Assembly (NCBI GenBank): GCA_903900805.1 | Contig: CAIUOP010000016.1 | Span: 1-64,000, forward strand | Length of the DNA: 64,000 bases | DNA from: an uncultured beta proteobacterium | GTDB taxonomy: Bacteria > Pseudomonadota > Gammaproteobacteria > Burkholderiales > Burkholderiaceae | Direction: 5' to 3' | Shown: positions 49,734 to 59,609 of the stretch, piece by piece | Layout: every line of letters starts with the position of its first letter | How positions within the stretch are numbered: position 1 is the first letter of the stretch | Notes under the pieces: model-generated | Seen by the model: the letters and a program-made list of their open reading frames with translations, nothing else | Database searches by the model: none | What the model was told of the DNA's origin: nothing | Translations under genes and position numbers: made by a program

Positions 49734-49770
49734 AAAACCCTGCTTGGTACCAACTAAGCGGGGTTTTTTA
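49734..49770. terminator. Rho-independent terminator after the phasin gene
   Basis: AAAACCCTGCTT and AAGCGGGGTTTT form a stem with one G-T pair and a T run. It lies between the convergent phasin and rmuC genes and may work both ways. Confidence 0.88.
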
Positions 49771-49777
49771 TTGTCAC

Positions 49778-51052
49778 CTATTCAGAATCTGTGGAAGATT
49801 CGATCAATGGCGTAGATAGATTTTTGCTGGGTTTGATTCCAAGCTCACGCACTTTTTCGGCAGAGCGAATCAGGTTGCCTTTGCCAGACTTTAGTTTATT
49901 AAAGGCATCGTGGTAACTGGTTTGTGCTTGATCTAAACGTTGCCCAAGCTTCTCTAAGTCCTCTACAAACCCCACAAACTTATCGTATAGATTGCCACAT
50001 TGTTTGGCAATCTCAAGGGCATTGTGGTTTTGCTGATCTTGCCTCCATAAATGTGCAACAGTTCGTAAGGTTGCCATCAAAGTACTTGGGCAAACCAAGA
50101 CAATATTTTTGGCCAGGGCTTCTTGATAGAGATTTGGTGCGGTCTTAAGCGCCAACAAGAATGCTGGTTCAATCGGCACAAACATTAAGACAAAGTCGAC
50201 GGAGCCGACTCCATATAAGGAGCTGTAATTCTTGCCAGATAGACCCTGTATATGTTGGCGTAACGATTGGATATGGGCTACTAGCTCTTCTTCTGCAACA
50301 ATCGGATCGGTCGTTTCAGCATGTCTTGCATAGGCTGTAATTGATACTTTGCTATCTACCACTAGGCTTTTGCCTTCAGGTAGCTTAATTACAACGTCAG
50401 GCTGTAGACGTGATCCATCAGATTGAGTATGGCTATCCTGCACTAGATACTCTTCGCCCTTACGCAGACCAGAAGATTCTAGGATTGACTCCAAAACAAG
50501 CTCTCCCCAATTACCCTGGACTTTTGAATCGCCCTTAAGTGCTTGCGTTAAAGAACGTGTTTCATCAGACATTCTTAAATTGAGATTAGCCAAGCGCTCG
50601 ATCTCACTTTTAAGGGCAAAGCGCTCGCGTGCTTCATTACCATAAGAGGTGCTCACCTGTTCTTTAAACTCGGTGAGCTTAGTTTGGAGTGGTTTTAGTA
50701 GTGCATCTAAGCTGGCGGCATTTTGCTCTGTAAAACGCTTAGATTTATCTTCTAAAATTTCATTAGCTAAATTTTTGAATTGGTTTGTTAAAGCCTCTTT
50801 AGCTTCATTGAGAGACTCAATTCTTCCGAGACCTTGTTTGCGCTCAGAATCTAGCTCTGCCTCAAGACGTACGGCGTTCTGCAGTGCCTGATCCCGCTCG
50901 GCACGCAGATTAACTGTAAGGCTTGCTTCTATCTGACTTTGTTGTTCTGTGCGGGATAGAGTAGAGCGTAAGTTGATCGCGTAAACCAAAAGGCCTGCAC
51001 ATAAAGTAAAGGGCAGGCCAAATAGTAAAAGTGAGCTTAGATCAAAAGTCAC
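49778..51052 (-). CDS. rmuC: DNA recombination protein RmuC
   Basis: A 424-residue protein limiting inversions between short repeats. An N-terminal membrane helix (about 7-26) is followed by a long coiled coil (about 35-190). The RmuC nuclease-like domain comes next, with WGELVLESILESSGLRKGEEY, LQPDVVIKLPEGKSLVVDSKVSITAYARH and VDFVLMFVPIEPAFLLAL. The D-x-K core (VDSKVS) matches PD-(D/E)XK enzymes. The gene is followed upstream by grxD on the same strand. Confidence 0.92.
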   Translation of the reverse strand: MTFDLSSLLLFGLPFTLCAGLLVYAINLRSTLSRTEQQSQIEASLTVNLRAERDQALQNAVRLEAELDSERKQGLGRIESLNEAKEALTNQFKNLANEILEDKSKRFTEQNAASLDALLKPLQTKLTEFKEQVSTSYGNEARERFALKSEIERLANLNLRMSDETRSLTQALKGDSKVQGNWGELVLESILESSGLRKGEEYLVQDSHTQSDGSRLQPDVVIKLPEGKSLVVDSKVSITAYARHAETTDPIVAEEELVAHIQSLRQHIQGLSGKNYSSLYGVGSVDFVLMFVPIEPAFLLALKTAPNLYQEALAKNIVLVCPSTLMATLRTVAHLWRQDQQNHNALEIAKQCGNLYDKFVGFVEDLEKLGQRLDQAQTSYHDAFNKLKSGKGNLIRSAEKVRELGIKPSKNLSTPLIESSTDSE

Positions 51053-51070
51053 AGAGCTAATGCTGAGTAA

Positions 51071-51379
51071 TTAAGCTTTAACTAACTTTTGTAACTCACC
51101 AGATTCGAACATTTCACTAATGATGTCTGAGCCACCAATGAACTCACCATTGATATAGAGCTGAGGAATGGTTGGCCAATTAGCAAATTCTTTGATGCCT
51201 TGACGAATCGCGGCATCTTCCAATACGTTAACGGTGTGGAGTGTTTCGACACCGCTTGCACGCAAAATATTGATAGCGTTACCAGAAAATCCGCATTGAG
51301 GAAACTGCGCAGTTCCTTTCATGAATAAAACAACAGGATGGCCAGTAACGATTTCTTTGATTTGAGCTTGTGTATCCAT
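51071..51379 (-). CDS. grxD: Monothiol glutaredoxin Grx4
   Basis: A 102-residue CGFS-type glutaredoxin that carries [2Fe-2S] clusters, often with BolA proteins. The active site is FMKGTAQFPQCGFSGNA, and the glutathione-binding WPTIPQLYINGEFIGGSDII follows. The ATG at 51379 (MDTQAQIKEIV) is chosen because the family begins close to it; an upstream start would add seven residues. The BolA/IbaG gene at 22.9 kb is a likely partner. Confidence 0.94.
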   Translation of the reverse strand: MDTQAQIKEIVTGHPVVLFMKGTAQFPQCGFSGNAINILRASGVETLHTVNVLEDAAIRQGIKEFANWPTIPQLYINGEFIGGSDIISEMFESGELQKLVKA

Positions 51380-51475
51380 AAATTCTTTCTTAACGAGCAT
51401 TCATTTTGTAAAAAGAGCTTGTAATTCTCTTGGGTAGATTTTAAGACTTTATGCGAAAAAAGGTTATTTTTGGGA

Positions 51476-52330
51476 TTATCGACTTCCTGAGTTTCTACCA
51501 GATGCAACTCTGTGATGCCCTGCTAAATCTAGGTAGGTTTGAATATCGCTCAGACCACTGGTTTTCAGGAGATCAACGACTGCATCTGATTGATCAAAGC
51601 CATGCTCAATAGCTATTAAGCCATTTGGATTGAGGTGTACTTTGGCACCATCGATAATAGCCTCTAGGCAGGTCAGCCCGCTAGCGTAATCGGTTAGGGC
51701 TGAGATAGGTTCAAAACGTAAATCATCTTGGCTTAAGTGTGAGTCCAAAATCGATATATAGGGTGGGTTGCTCAGAATGATGTCAAACTGGGCATCACTA
51801 CTTAAAGCCTCATACCAGCTTCCTTGCATTAATTGCACACGAGCTTCCAGCTTTAGAAGTTGGGCGTTAGTCTTTGCAATATCCAAAGCTTCAAATGATT
51901 GATCTGTAGCGGTCACTAATGCATGAGGACTCGCATTTGCAATCGCTAAGGCAATAGCTCCAGAACCAGTTCCCAAATCCAATACTTTTGCTGACCCAAG
52001 AAGCCGTACAATTTCTTGGAGGCCAATTTCAACCAAGAGCTCGGTTTCAGGACGCGGTATAAGTACGCCTGGTGCAACATATAACTCGATGTCATGAAAA
52101 CCCCGTTTGCCAATGAGGTAAGCAATCGGCTCTCCAGCCAGTCTTTTAGATTGCAAGCTTTGCCATTGCAAGCTTGCTTCTGAGCTCAGTTTCATGTCAT
52201 CGCGAGATAGAAGTGCGGAGCGGGGCAGTTGATAGTGCTTTTCCAGTACGTGAGCCATTAAGAGGCGAGCTTCGCTAGAAGGAAGCGGTGAGTCGCTCAA
52301 TAAAGAGCGCAGACTTAATTCTTGACTCAT
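51476..52330 (-). CDS. prmC: Release factor glutamine methyltransferase
   Basis: N5-methylates the GGQ glutamine of peptide release factors RF1 and RF2. It has 284 residues. The SAM-binding motif VLDLGTGSGAIALAIA and the substrate-binding NPPYI in IILSNPPYISILD are present. It follows its own substrate gene prfA by 7 bp in the hemA-prfA-prmC-grxD cluster. Confidence 0.95.
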   Translation of the reverse strand: MSQELSLRSLLSDSPLPSSEARLLMAHVLEKHYQLPRSALLSRDDMKLSSEASLQWQSLQSKRLAGEPIAYLIGKRGFHDIELYVAPGVLIPRPETELLVEIGLQEIVRLLGSAKVLDLGTGSGAIALAIANASPHALVTATDQSFEALDIAKTNAQLLKLEARVQLMQGSWYEALSSDAQFDIILSNPPYISILDSHLSQDDLRFEPISALTDYASGLTCLEAIIDGAKVHLNPNGLIAIEHGFDQSDAVVDLLKTSGLSDIQTYLDLAGHHRVASGRNSGSR

Positions 52331-52337
52331 AAGTGAT

Positions 52338-53417
52338 TTAGCTGTCGCCCAGTGCGGCGAGGAGTTCAGCTTGATGTTCAGAAGCTAATGCATTGCACAG
52401 ATCATTAATATCACCATCCATCATCGCGTCGATTTTATAGAGCGTCAGATTGATGCGGTGATCAGTAATTCTTCCCTGCGGGAAGTTATAGGTACGAATA
52501 CGATCGCTGCGATCACCAGAGCCAATCAGAGATTTTCTAGTTTGCGCTTCAAGCTGATGCTTTGCGCGTTCACGCGCATCCATAATGCGTGAAACGAGAA
52601 CTTTCATTGCTTGCTCACGATTACGGTGTTGACTGCGATCATCTTGGCATTCCACGACAGTGCCAGTTGGTAAGTGAGTAATACGGACTGCGGAGTCAGT
52701 CTTATTAATATGTTGACCGCCAGCACCAGAGGCGCGGAAGGTGTCAATTCGCAATTCAGCAGGATTAATTTTGACAGCCTCTAACTCATCTGCTTCTGGC
52801 ATCACCGCTACAGTGCAGGCCGATGTATGAATGCGGCCCTGAGTTTCCGTTTGTGGAACACGTTGCACACGATGACCACCAGACTCGAATTTTAGGCGAG
52901 AGTACACGGCTTGACCAACTAAACGAAGTACAACCTCTTTGTAGCCACCTAAATCAGATTCAGCAGCACTGACTACTTCTACTTTCCAACCTTGCCGTTC
53001 TGCAAAGCGTGTATACATACGTAGTAAGTCTCCAGCAAAGAGCGCACTTTCATCACCACCAGTGCCTGCTCGTATTTCTAGGAAGACATTACGTTCATCG
53101 TTCTCGTCTTTTGGTAGCAAGAGCTTTTGTAGGGCTCCTGCAAGCTCTTCCATAGTAGCTAAAGCTTGCTTTTGTTCTTCATCGGCAAAATCCTTCATCT
53201 CTGGATCTTTACGCATCTCTTCAGCGGCTTGGGCATCTGCCTGTGCCTGCTTGTAAAGACCAAATTGTTCAACTACCGTAGCAATATCAGAATGTTCGCG
53301 CGTGAGTTTCCTATAAGCATCCATATCTTTGGTTGCTTCTTCGGAAGTTAAAAGGGAATTAAGTTCGGCTAAGCGTGTGTCTAGATGTTCTAGCTTAGCC
53401 CGCATGCTGGGCTTCAT
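52338..53417 (-). CDS. prfA: Peptide chain release factor 1
   Basis: Terminates translation at UAA and UAG. 359 residues. The catalytic GGQ is in [19 protein letters not shown], with the family signature region nearby. The N-terminal helical domain and the stop-recognition region ([23 protein letters not shown]) are intact. It abuts hemA with no gap, so translation is probably coupled. Confidence 0.97.
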   Translation of the reverse strand: MKPSMRAKLEHLDTRLAELNSLLTSEEATKDMDAYRKLTREHSDIATVVEQFGLYKQAQADAQAAEEMRKDPEMKDFADEEQKQALATMEELAGALQKLLLPKDENDERNVFLEIRAGTGGDESALFAGDLLRMYTRFAERQGWKVEVVSAAESDLGGYKEVVLRLVGQAVYSRLKFESGGHRVQRVPQTETQGRIHTSACTVAVMPEADELEAVKINPAELRIDTFRASGAGGQHINKTDSAVRITHLPTGTVVECQDDRSQHRNREQAMKVLVSRIMDARERAKHQLEAQTRKSLIGSGDRSDRIRTYNFPQGRITDHRINLTLYKIDAMMDGDINDLCNALASEHQAELLAALGDS

Positions 53418-54734
53418 CTAATGATCTTCTGGCTTAATGTGTGTGGCGAATAGTTTGGGTAAGAGCTTAATTAGGGCATCACGCTCAGCACCGTTGGAGT
53501 GTTGCAATGCATGCAGTGAGCCATGTAAGAATTTATTTGTTAGACCTTGAGCCATCGCATTCAGAACTTCTTGTGGATCATCGCCACGCATCAAGCGTTT
53601 CATAGCTCGCTCTAATTCAAGTTGTCTTAGACGCTCACCTTGCAATTGAATATCTTGAATGATCGGAACAGAGTTTCTCCCGTGCATCCAATGCATAAAG
53701 TTACCAACACGATCTTCAATAATGGCTTCAGCTTGACTGACTGCAGCCTGGCGTAAACTAGCGCCAGTCTGAATCATGACTCCTAGGTCATCTACCGTAT
53801 AAAGATATATATCTGCTAGCCGTGAGATTTCTGGCTCAAAGTCACGCGGAACTGCTAGATCAATCATCACTATCGGCTTATGGCGGCGTTGCTTGAGGGC
53901 GCTCTCCACCATACCTAAACCAATAATGGGCAGGGATGAGGCGGTGCTAGAGATAATAATGTCGAATTCATGAAGACGGCCGGGAAGCTCTGAGAGCTTT
54001 AGTGAATCGGCTTGCACATCTTGCGCAGAAATAGCATCAGCTAATTCTTGACCACGTTCAATGGTACGGTTGGCAATCACAACATTTTTGGGCTTACGGG
54101 CAACAAAGTGCGTGGCGCATAAACTAATCATGTCACCAGCGCCAATAAATAAAATACGTTGATCTGAGATTTTTTCAAAGATACGTTCGGCAAGGCGAAC
54201 AGATGCAGCAGCCATCGAAATTGAATGTGCGCCAATTTCAGTGGAGCCACGTACTTCTTTAGCAACGGCAAATGTTTTCTGAAAAAGTTGATTAAGGTAG
54301 GTTCCCAACACACCCGCATCATTTGCAGTGCGAACTGCATCTTTCATCTGCCCCAAAATCTGAGTCTCGCCAATCACCATAGAATCTAATCCGCAGGCAA
54401 CTCTGAAGGCATGACGCACAGCATCAGATTGCGGCAGGGAATAAATATGAGGGGCAAGATTACTAGGCGCTAGTTGTTGGGTTTTGGCAAGCCAATCAAA
54501 AGTAGCTTCGTGTAAGAGACCGGCAGCGCTGGCATCATTTGCTGCACAGTACACCTCGGTTCGGTTACAGGTTGATAAAATCGTTGCCTCGGGCAGCCCA
54601 GCCTGATTCGCGCCAAGCAAATGTTGGCGTAGATCATGCAAGGCCTCTTGAAGAAATTCAGGAGCGAAGGCGACCTTTTCCCGAATGGCGACCGGTGCTG
54701 TGTGATGATTGATGCCGAGTGTCAACAACTTCAT
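53418..54734 (-). CDS. hemA: Glutamyl-tRNA reductase
   Basis: First enzyme of C5 haem synthesis, reducing Glu-tRNA to glutamate-1-semialdehyde with NADPH. 438 residues. The catalytic cysteine is in [11 protein letters not shown], preceded by the start [19 protein letters not shown]. The NADPH site is [14 protein letters not shown] and the C-terminal dimerisation helices are complete. It leads the hemA-prfA-prmC-grxD operon. hemB lies at the start of the window. Confidence 0.97.
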   Translation of the reverse strand: MKLLTLGINHHTAPVAIREKVAFAPEFLQEALHDLRQHLLGANQAGLPEATILSTCNRTEVYCAANDASAAGLLHEATFDWLAKTQQLAPSNLAPHIYSLPQSDAVRHAFRVACGLDSMVIGETQILGQMKDAVRTANDAGVLGTYLNQLFQKTFAVAKEVRGSTEIGAHSISMAAASVRLAERIFEKISDQRILFIGAGDMISLCATHFVARKPKNVVIANRTIERGQELADAISAQDVQADSLKLSELPGRLHEFDIIISSTASSLPIIGLGMVESALKQRRHKPIVMIDLAVPRDFEPEISRLADIYLYTVDDLGVMIQTGASLRQAAVSQAEAIIEDRVGNFMHWMHGRNSVPIIQDIQLQGERLRQLELERAMKRLMRGDDPQEVLNAMAQGLTNKFLHGSLHALQHSNGAERDALIKLLPKLFATHIKPEDH

Positions 54735-54735
54735 A

Positions 54736-55032
54736 ATGGTAATTATAGATTTGATGACACTATTAATGGGGGTATCAATGGGGTTTTTAGCTTTTCTGGT
54801 GATTGGGGGTATTTCTGGGGCTTCTGCCTGGATTTTTTACCCTGGTCAAGCCAGTAGACCAAAGCTGGGAAAGCTTCTGCTAGCAGCGTTTCTTGGCTTT
54901 CTAGCCGCCCTTGCTAGTTCTTATCTTGGGCAATATTTGGGGCTCTTTCAGTCTGGACAGATGCTGGAGTGGCTGAGTGCTATTTTTGCCTCTTGCCTGG
55001 CAGCTTGTATTTTTACAGCTTTAGCTAAATAG
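54736..55032 (+). CDS. Small GlsB/YeaQ/YmgE-like membrane protein
   Basis: A 98-residue integral membrane protein with three hydrophobic segments. The pattern [22 protein letters not shown] then [24 protein letters not shown] then a third helix with short basic end resembles the YeaQ/YmgE (transglycosylase-associated) family, of unknown molecular role. The ATG at 54736 is one base from the divergent hemA start, so their promoters must overlap each other's coding starts. An ATG at 54754 is an alternative. It overlaps the end of ung by 8 bases. Confidence 0.6.
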   Translation: MVIIDLMTLLMGVSMGFLAFLVIGGISGASAWIFYPGQASRPKLGKLLLAAFLGFLAALASSYLGQYLGLFQSGQMLEWLSAIFASCLAACIFTALAK

Positions 55033-55777
55033 GTTTGTCTGGGGGTGTTTCACCCACCCAAACAATCTCTTCCTTATCAAGTTGTTTTAGCCATTGATTC
55101 GCTTTGGTGAAATGACCGCAACTTACTTTAGCCCCGGGTTCCAAAAAAGGCCTATCAGTTTTATAAACACCTAAGCCGGATGGATGTGAGGATTGCAGAA
55201 TGAGCTGATCAATACCTGATTCAATTAAAGCCAGCTTAGATTGTGCATGGCCACCCCAGAGCATCCAAACTAAATGAGGTCTCTGAAGAGCTAAACCTGA
55301 AATAAGCCGATCAATCAAACTTTTCCAACCTAGATTGGCATGACTTCCTGCTTCACTTAATTTAACGCTTAGTGCTGTATTGAGGAGTAGCACTCCTTGT
55401 TCGGCCCAGGCGTGAAGGTCACCGTTGGGCAAATGATCAAATCCCTCAAGAGCAAGTGCTTTGCTAATGTTACGTAGTGAGCTAGGAAATGCGCGTGAGT
55501 TGGTGGGGATATTGGCTGGAATTGAGAATGCTAAGCCTTGCGCAAGGTCTGGCGAGTGATAGGGATCCTGCCCCAAAATCACTACTTTGACAGATGCAAC
55601 AGGGGTTAACTTTAGCGCTTTGAAAAAATTCTTTGACTCAGGCCGAATCATTTTTGGATCAACATCAAGTGCTGCTTGTAAATTACCCGCTAAATTTTTC
55701 CAATCGCTAGAATCAAAATAGTTACCTAGTAGGTCGCGCCAATCTTTTGGAATATCTTCTTTAGAAAAAGCGGGCAT
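55025..55777 (-). CDS. ung: Uracil-DNA glycosylase
   Basis: Excises uracil from DNA. 250 residues. Motif A is VILGQDPYHSPDLAQGLAFS with the catalytic aspartate, and the LLNTALSV strand is present. The leucine loop reads SSHPSGLGVYK, where classic enzymes have HPSPLS and a following basic-glycine-phenylalanine. His and the intercalating leucine remain. The C-terminal tail of about 15 residues is extra. Convergent with the small membrane-protein gene. Confidence 0.94.
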   Translation of the reverse strand: MPAFSKEDIPKDWRDLLGNYFDSSDWKNLAGNLQAALDVDPKMIRPESKNFFKALKLTPVASVKVVILGQDPYHSPDLAQGLAFSIPANIPTNSRAFPSSLRNISKALALEGFDHLPNGDLHAWAEQGVLLLNTALSVKLSEAGSHANLGWKSLIDRLISGLALQRPHLVWMLWGGHAQSKLALIESGIDQLILQSSHPSGLGVYKTDRPFLEPGAKVSCGHFTKANQWLKQLDKEEIVWVGETPPDKPI

Positions 55778-55807
55778 GTATTCGAGAGAGATATTGGTAT
55801 TACAAAT

Positions 55808-57580
55808 TCAAGAGTTGGAGATTAAGGCATACTGCATCGGTAGTTGACTGGCATGAAAGTTTGCCATGCGCTCATGTTCTAAGTCATCGCGGTAGAAGCA
55901 AAAATGAATACTTTGCCCTTCAGTAAGGGAAGAGAGAATTTTATCTAGGCGACCACTAGTGACGCGTTGACCATTGATGCTTGCTACTAAGTCGCCGGGC
56001 GCGAGTCCTGCCAACTGGGCCGCCCCTCCATCTAAGACATGAGTGACCTTGAGCCATCCATTGACATCAGTATGGCGCATACCAAGCTGAAGCTTTATCT
56101 TCTCTAACTTAGATTGTGTTTTTTGTTTAACTAAAATCGATTTAGAGGAAACCCATTTTTGAAGTGGGATATCTTCAGTGCCAAAGATGTAGCGTGATTT
56201 AATGTCAGCCCAGGTTTTAGAAAAATCAGATCCAAGTAATTCATGTACTAAATTGTCTAGCCCGTCCTCAAAAATTCCATCAAGAGTGACACCATGCCTT
56301 TGCCAAATCAAGCGCATCAGGTCATCTAGAGATTTCTTATTTTTGGAAAATGCACGGATTTGTAGATCCAAACCTAGCGCTAGTAGTGCACCCTTACCGT
56401 AGTAACTCACTACTGCGTTGGGGGTATTTTCATCTGCTTGGTAATACTTCGTCCAGGCATCGAATGAGCTATCGGCTAGGCTTTGCTTGTTTCTTCCTGG
56501 CCCGCGCAGGATGCCATTCCAGTTAGTAGAGACTAGATCGAGATACGTTTTAAGATCAATGCGCTTGCTACGGAACAGCTGAAGATCATCGTAGTAGCTA
56601 GTAAAACCCTCGAATAGCCAGAGTAAGCGAGTGTGATTACGCTTGCTAAGATCATAGGGTTGAAATGCTTTTGGTTGAATACGTTTTACTAGCCACGCAT
56701 GAAAGTATTCATGGCTACACAAACCCAGAAACTCACGATAGGCAGACTCATCTAGCGGCATATCCACTTGTGGAATTTGATCACGACGGCAGAGTAGTGC
56801 GGTGCTATTGCGATGCTCAAGGCCACCATAACCATTTAGCACTGCATTTGTTAAGAAGAGGTAGCTCCTAAAAGGAGCTTGCTTAGTCTTTGGTTCGAAG
56901 AGATTGATCGTACAAGTGCAAATTGCTTGCAAATCTTGCGCAAGGCGTTTTATATCAACGGAATTAATACATCCTTGGATAGCCATACTGTGTGGGATAC
57001 CACCAGATATCCAACGAATGATTTGAAACTCTCCCATGGCAACGGGATGATCAAGCAGATTCTCATAATCTTGTGCAAGATAAAAGCCAAATCCGCGCGG
57101 ATCTGTTTTTACAGCCCTTAAGCTGGTTTGTACTGACCAGTGATCAGTAAATCCTCCTTCTGGTGGAGCAATCGCAAGTGAGCAAGCCAAATTTTCTTGA
57201 CCTTGAACCTCAAGACATAGGCTGCTTGCGTTGAAGAATGCACGCTCCGTATCCAGATAGGCAGCGCGCACAGAGGAATCGTATGCGTATATCGTGGTGA
57301 GGACCTCAACTGGACTACTTACTTTTGGTAAGCGCCATTGATCATTATTTAATCTCTCTAGAGAAAGCTTCTTCTTACTGCCAACAGAATAAGCCTCAAT
57401 GGATTCAATCTGCTTACTAAAATCGCGAATCAAATAACTTCCCGGAATCCAAGCCGGCATTTGCAATACTTGTCCCTCTGGATCAGGTTCTGCGATATGT
57501 AATTTCACTTGGTAGCGATGACCATGAAGGTCTGCCGGCCATACGGTGTACTGAATTGCTGGTAGATCTGCTTTATTCAT
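55808..57580 (-). CDS. M61-family peptidase with C-terminal PDZ domain
   Basis: A 590-residue metallopeptidase of the glycyl aminopeptidase (M61) family. A beta-rich N-terminal domain (about 1-180) precedes the zinc motif HEYFH in LCSHEYFHAWLVKRIQP. The downstream glutamate lies in LWLFEGFTSYYDDL. A PDZ domain occupies about 500-575 with GGAAQLAGLAPGDLVASING. No signal peptide is seen, so it may be cytoplasmic. It follows dsbC after a 5-bp gap. Confidence 0.9.
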   Translation of the reverse strand: MNKADLPAIQYTVWPADLHGHRYQVKLHIAEPDPEGQVLQMPAWIPGSYLIRDFSKQIESIEAYSVGSKKKLSLERLNNDQWRLPKVSSPVEVLTTIYAYDSSVRAAYLDTERAFFNASSLCLEVQGQENLACSLAIAPPEGGFTDHWSVQTSLRAVKTDPRGFGFYLAQDYENLLDHPVAMGEFQIIRWISGGIPHSMAIQGCINSVDIKRLAQDLQAICTCTINLFEPKTKQAPFRSYLFLTNAVLNGYGGLEHRNSTALLCRRDQIPQVDMPLDESAYREFLGLCSHEYFHAWLVKRIQPKAFQPYDLSKRNHTRLLWLFEGFTSYYDDLQLFRSKRIDLKTYLDLVSTNWNGILRGPGRNKQSLADSSFDAWTKYYQADENTPNAVVSYYGKGALLALGLDLQIRAFSKNKKSLDDLMRLIWQRHGVTLDGIFEDGLDNLVHELLGSDFSKTWADIKSRYIFGTEDIPLQKWVSSKSILVKQKTQSKLEKIKLQLGMRHTDVNGWLKVTHVLDGGAAQLAGLAPGDLVASINGQRVTSGRLDKILSSLTEGQSIHFCFYRDDLEHERMANFHASQLPMQYALISNS

Positions 57581-57585
57581 GATAT

Positions 57586-58308
57586 TTACTTCAGTGAACT
57601 AAATTTCTTTTCAATATCGGTAATTTGAACTGCTCCAGGAAAGCGACTGCCATCAGTAAAGAAAAGAGTGGGCGTTCCTGTAATGCCATAGGTTTTTGCA
57701 AAAGCAAGATTCTTATCTAGCGGAGTGTTGCAATCACTTTTTCCGCTAGGGCTAATACCGTTAATCATCCAATCAATATAAGCCTTAAAGGGATCTGCGG
57801 CGCACCAGATTTGCTTTGATTTTTGAGTAGAGTCGGCAGACAAAATGGGAGTGAGATAGGTATAGATGGTGACATTCTCTAACTGCTGCATAGACTTTTC
57901 TAAACGCTTGCAGTAGCCACAATTGGGATCTGAAAATACCGCCAGCTGACGGCTGCCGTTACCACGAACAGTTTTGATGGCATTAGCTTGATTCAAATCT
58001 GCCCACTTAATTCGGTTTAAGTCAGCCTGCCTTTGTTCGGTAATATTTTTTCCGCTAGCTAGCTCAATGATTTCACCTTGTATGAGATATTTTCCAGAGG
58101 CATCTGTATAAAAAAATTCATTACCAACCAATACTTCATATAAACCAGGGACTGGAGCTGCTGATACGCTCTTCACTTTTACATTTGGCCCCAACCTTTT
58201 TTGTATCTCGGTTTTAATCTGCTGCTCAGCCTGAGGATAGACAGCGCCGGAAAAAAGTAGAGTAATGCAGGTAAATACTGCTACAGATAGGAATTTATTC
58301 AAAATCAA
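57586..58308 (-). CDS. dsbC: Thiol:disulfide interchange protein DsbC
   Basis: A periplasmic disulfide isomerase of 240 residues. A signal peptide (about 1-25) ends VYPQA. The N-terminal dimerisation domain (about 26-85) includes NVKVKSVSAAPVPGLYEVLVG. The catalytic motif is CGYC in FSDPNCGYCKRLEKSM, and the cis-proline loop is ITGTPTLFFTDG. It overlaps the upstream UbiH-like gene by 14 bp. Confidence 0.93.
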   Translation of the reverse strand: MILNKFLSVAVFTCITLLFSGAVYPQAEQQIKTEIQKRLGPNVKVKSVSAAPVPGLYEVLVGNEFFYTDASGKYLIQGEIIELASGKNITEQRQADLNRIKWADLNQANAIKTVRGNGSRQLAVFSDPNCGYCKRLEKSMQQLENVTIYTYLTPILSADSTQKSKQIWCAADPFKAYIDWMINGISPSGKSDCNTPLDKNLAFAKTYGITGTPTLFFTDGSRFPGAVQITDIEKKFSSLK

Positions 58309-59569
58309 TGTCCCCTAAGGCGCGCTCAATAAGACGCTGTTTAATAAAATGACTTTTGTTAACCAGACCGAGTCCCCAGTTACGTAGTTGTCGTTCTGTG
58401 TTACTGCTGGCAGAAAATAATTTCTTGAGTTTGTCAGTAACCCATAAAAGTGCGCTTGTATCCCCCTGGCGTTGACGCTCGTAGCGCCGAAGCAATACTA
58501 CATCGCTTGGTGAACGAAAAGATTCACGTTTACCAAGAATGTTGAGCAATACTGCAACATCCCGTAAGCCTAAGTTAAGACCTTGTCCTGCTAGTGGGTG
58601 CATCACATGGGCTGCATCACCAATGAGAACAACCTTGGGCGTTGCCTCCGGGCCAATAAAACGGGTTGCCCGAATCTTTTTCAATGGAAATGCTGCTGGT
58701 ATCGAGTTGAGCTTGAGCTCACCTAGTTGCTTTCCAATAGCACCATTCGCAATTGAGTTAAATCGCTCTTGCCATTCGACTTGGTCTAGTTTTAATAGAT
58801 CTGCGGCATGTTCAGGCGAGGTTGACCACACCATCGAAACTTGTTTACCAGGTAAGGGGAGCATTGCCACAATATCGCCCCCAGGTAAAAACCACTGAAA
58901 GGCTGTTTCAAGATGTGGATATGTACAAGTCCAATTGGCAACCACAGCGCTTTGTGAGTAATTCTCTTCGCTCACTGCAATACCGAGTTCAGCCCGGATA
59001 GGTGAATTTGCTCCATCAGCAGCAACTACGAGTTGCGTACGAATGGCACCACCATTTTTTAAGTGAAGCGTACTGCCCTCTGTATCAACTTCAATCTTAT
59101 TAATCACATCGCTAATCCGCTCCAACTTGTTTTGAAAGCGAGAAGCCTGATCAAGTGTGTGCTCAATTAAATTTGATTCGCCAATCCAAGCTAATTGCGG
59201 CGTACCTGCTTCAAACGCAGAAAGATGGAGTTGATCATTTTTTTCACCACGATCACCATAAATCCGCATATCGCGCACCGGCTGGATTCGACTATGGTCT
59301 AGCGCATCCCAAATTTGTAAATGGGCTAATAGCTTTTGCGTACTTGGAGAAAAGGCATAGATTCGTTGGCCCCATTCCAATCCTTGCGGTGCGGGAGCCA
59401 TTTGACTCAGATCCGGAGCAATTTCAATGGTGTTGAGACCAAGCTGTGCTAGACCAAGTGCGCAAGCCTTACCAGCAATGCCTCCGCCGACAACCACAAC
59501 GTCAGCAGAGCGGATTTTGACGGATTGCGCAGGGGTTTTGGATGGGTGGTTTAAATGAACTTCCGACAT
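58295..59569 (-). CDS. UbiH/UbiF/VisC-family FAD monooxygenase
   Basis: A 424-residue flavoprotein hydroxylase, probably for ubiquinone biosynthesis. The FAD dinucleotide motif VVVVGGGIAGKACALGLAQLG lies at about 24-44, the middle DG motif is LVVAADGANSPIRAELG, and the FAD ribityl motif is VLIGDAAHVMHPLAGQGLNLGLRD. Which ring position it hydroxylates cannot be told from sequence. It overlaps dsbC and is divergent from ychF by 40 bp. Confidence 0.88.
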   Translation of the reverse strand: MSEVHLNHPSKTPAQSVKIRSADVVVVGGGIAGKACALGLAQLGLNTIEIAPDLSQMAPAPQGLEWGQRIYAFSPSTQKLLAHLQIWDALDHSRIQPVRDMRIYGDRGEKNDQLHLSAFEAGTPQLAWIGESNLIEHTLDQASRFQNKLERISDVINKIEVDTEGSTLHLKNGGAIRTQLVVAADGANSPIRAELGIAVSEENYSQSAVVANWTCTYPHLETAFQWFLPGGDIVAMLPLPGKQVSMVWSTSPEHAADLLKLDQVEWQERFNSIANGAIGKQLGELKLNSIPAAFPLKKIRATRFIGPEATPKVVLIGDAAHVMHPLAGQGLNLGLRDVAVLLNILGKRESFRSPSDVVLLRRYERQRQGDTSALLWVTDKLKKLFSASSNTERQLRNWGLGLVNKSHFIKQRLIERALGDIDFE

Positions 59570-59597
59570 AACTTGATGATATCGAATCTGACCCCTT

Positions 59598-59603
59598 TAC
59601 AAT
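59598..59603 (+). promoter_or_regulatory. -10-like box (TACAAT) just before ychF
   Basis: TACAAT ends 6 bases before the ychF ATG at 59610. A TTGATG at 59573-59578 is a loose -35 at 19 bases. No Shine-Dalgarno sequence is seen. The geometry predicts a leaderless or near-leaderless message, as at ponA. Confidence 0.35.
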
Positions 59604-59609
59604 AAGCTC

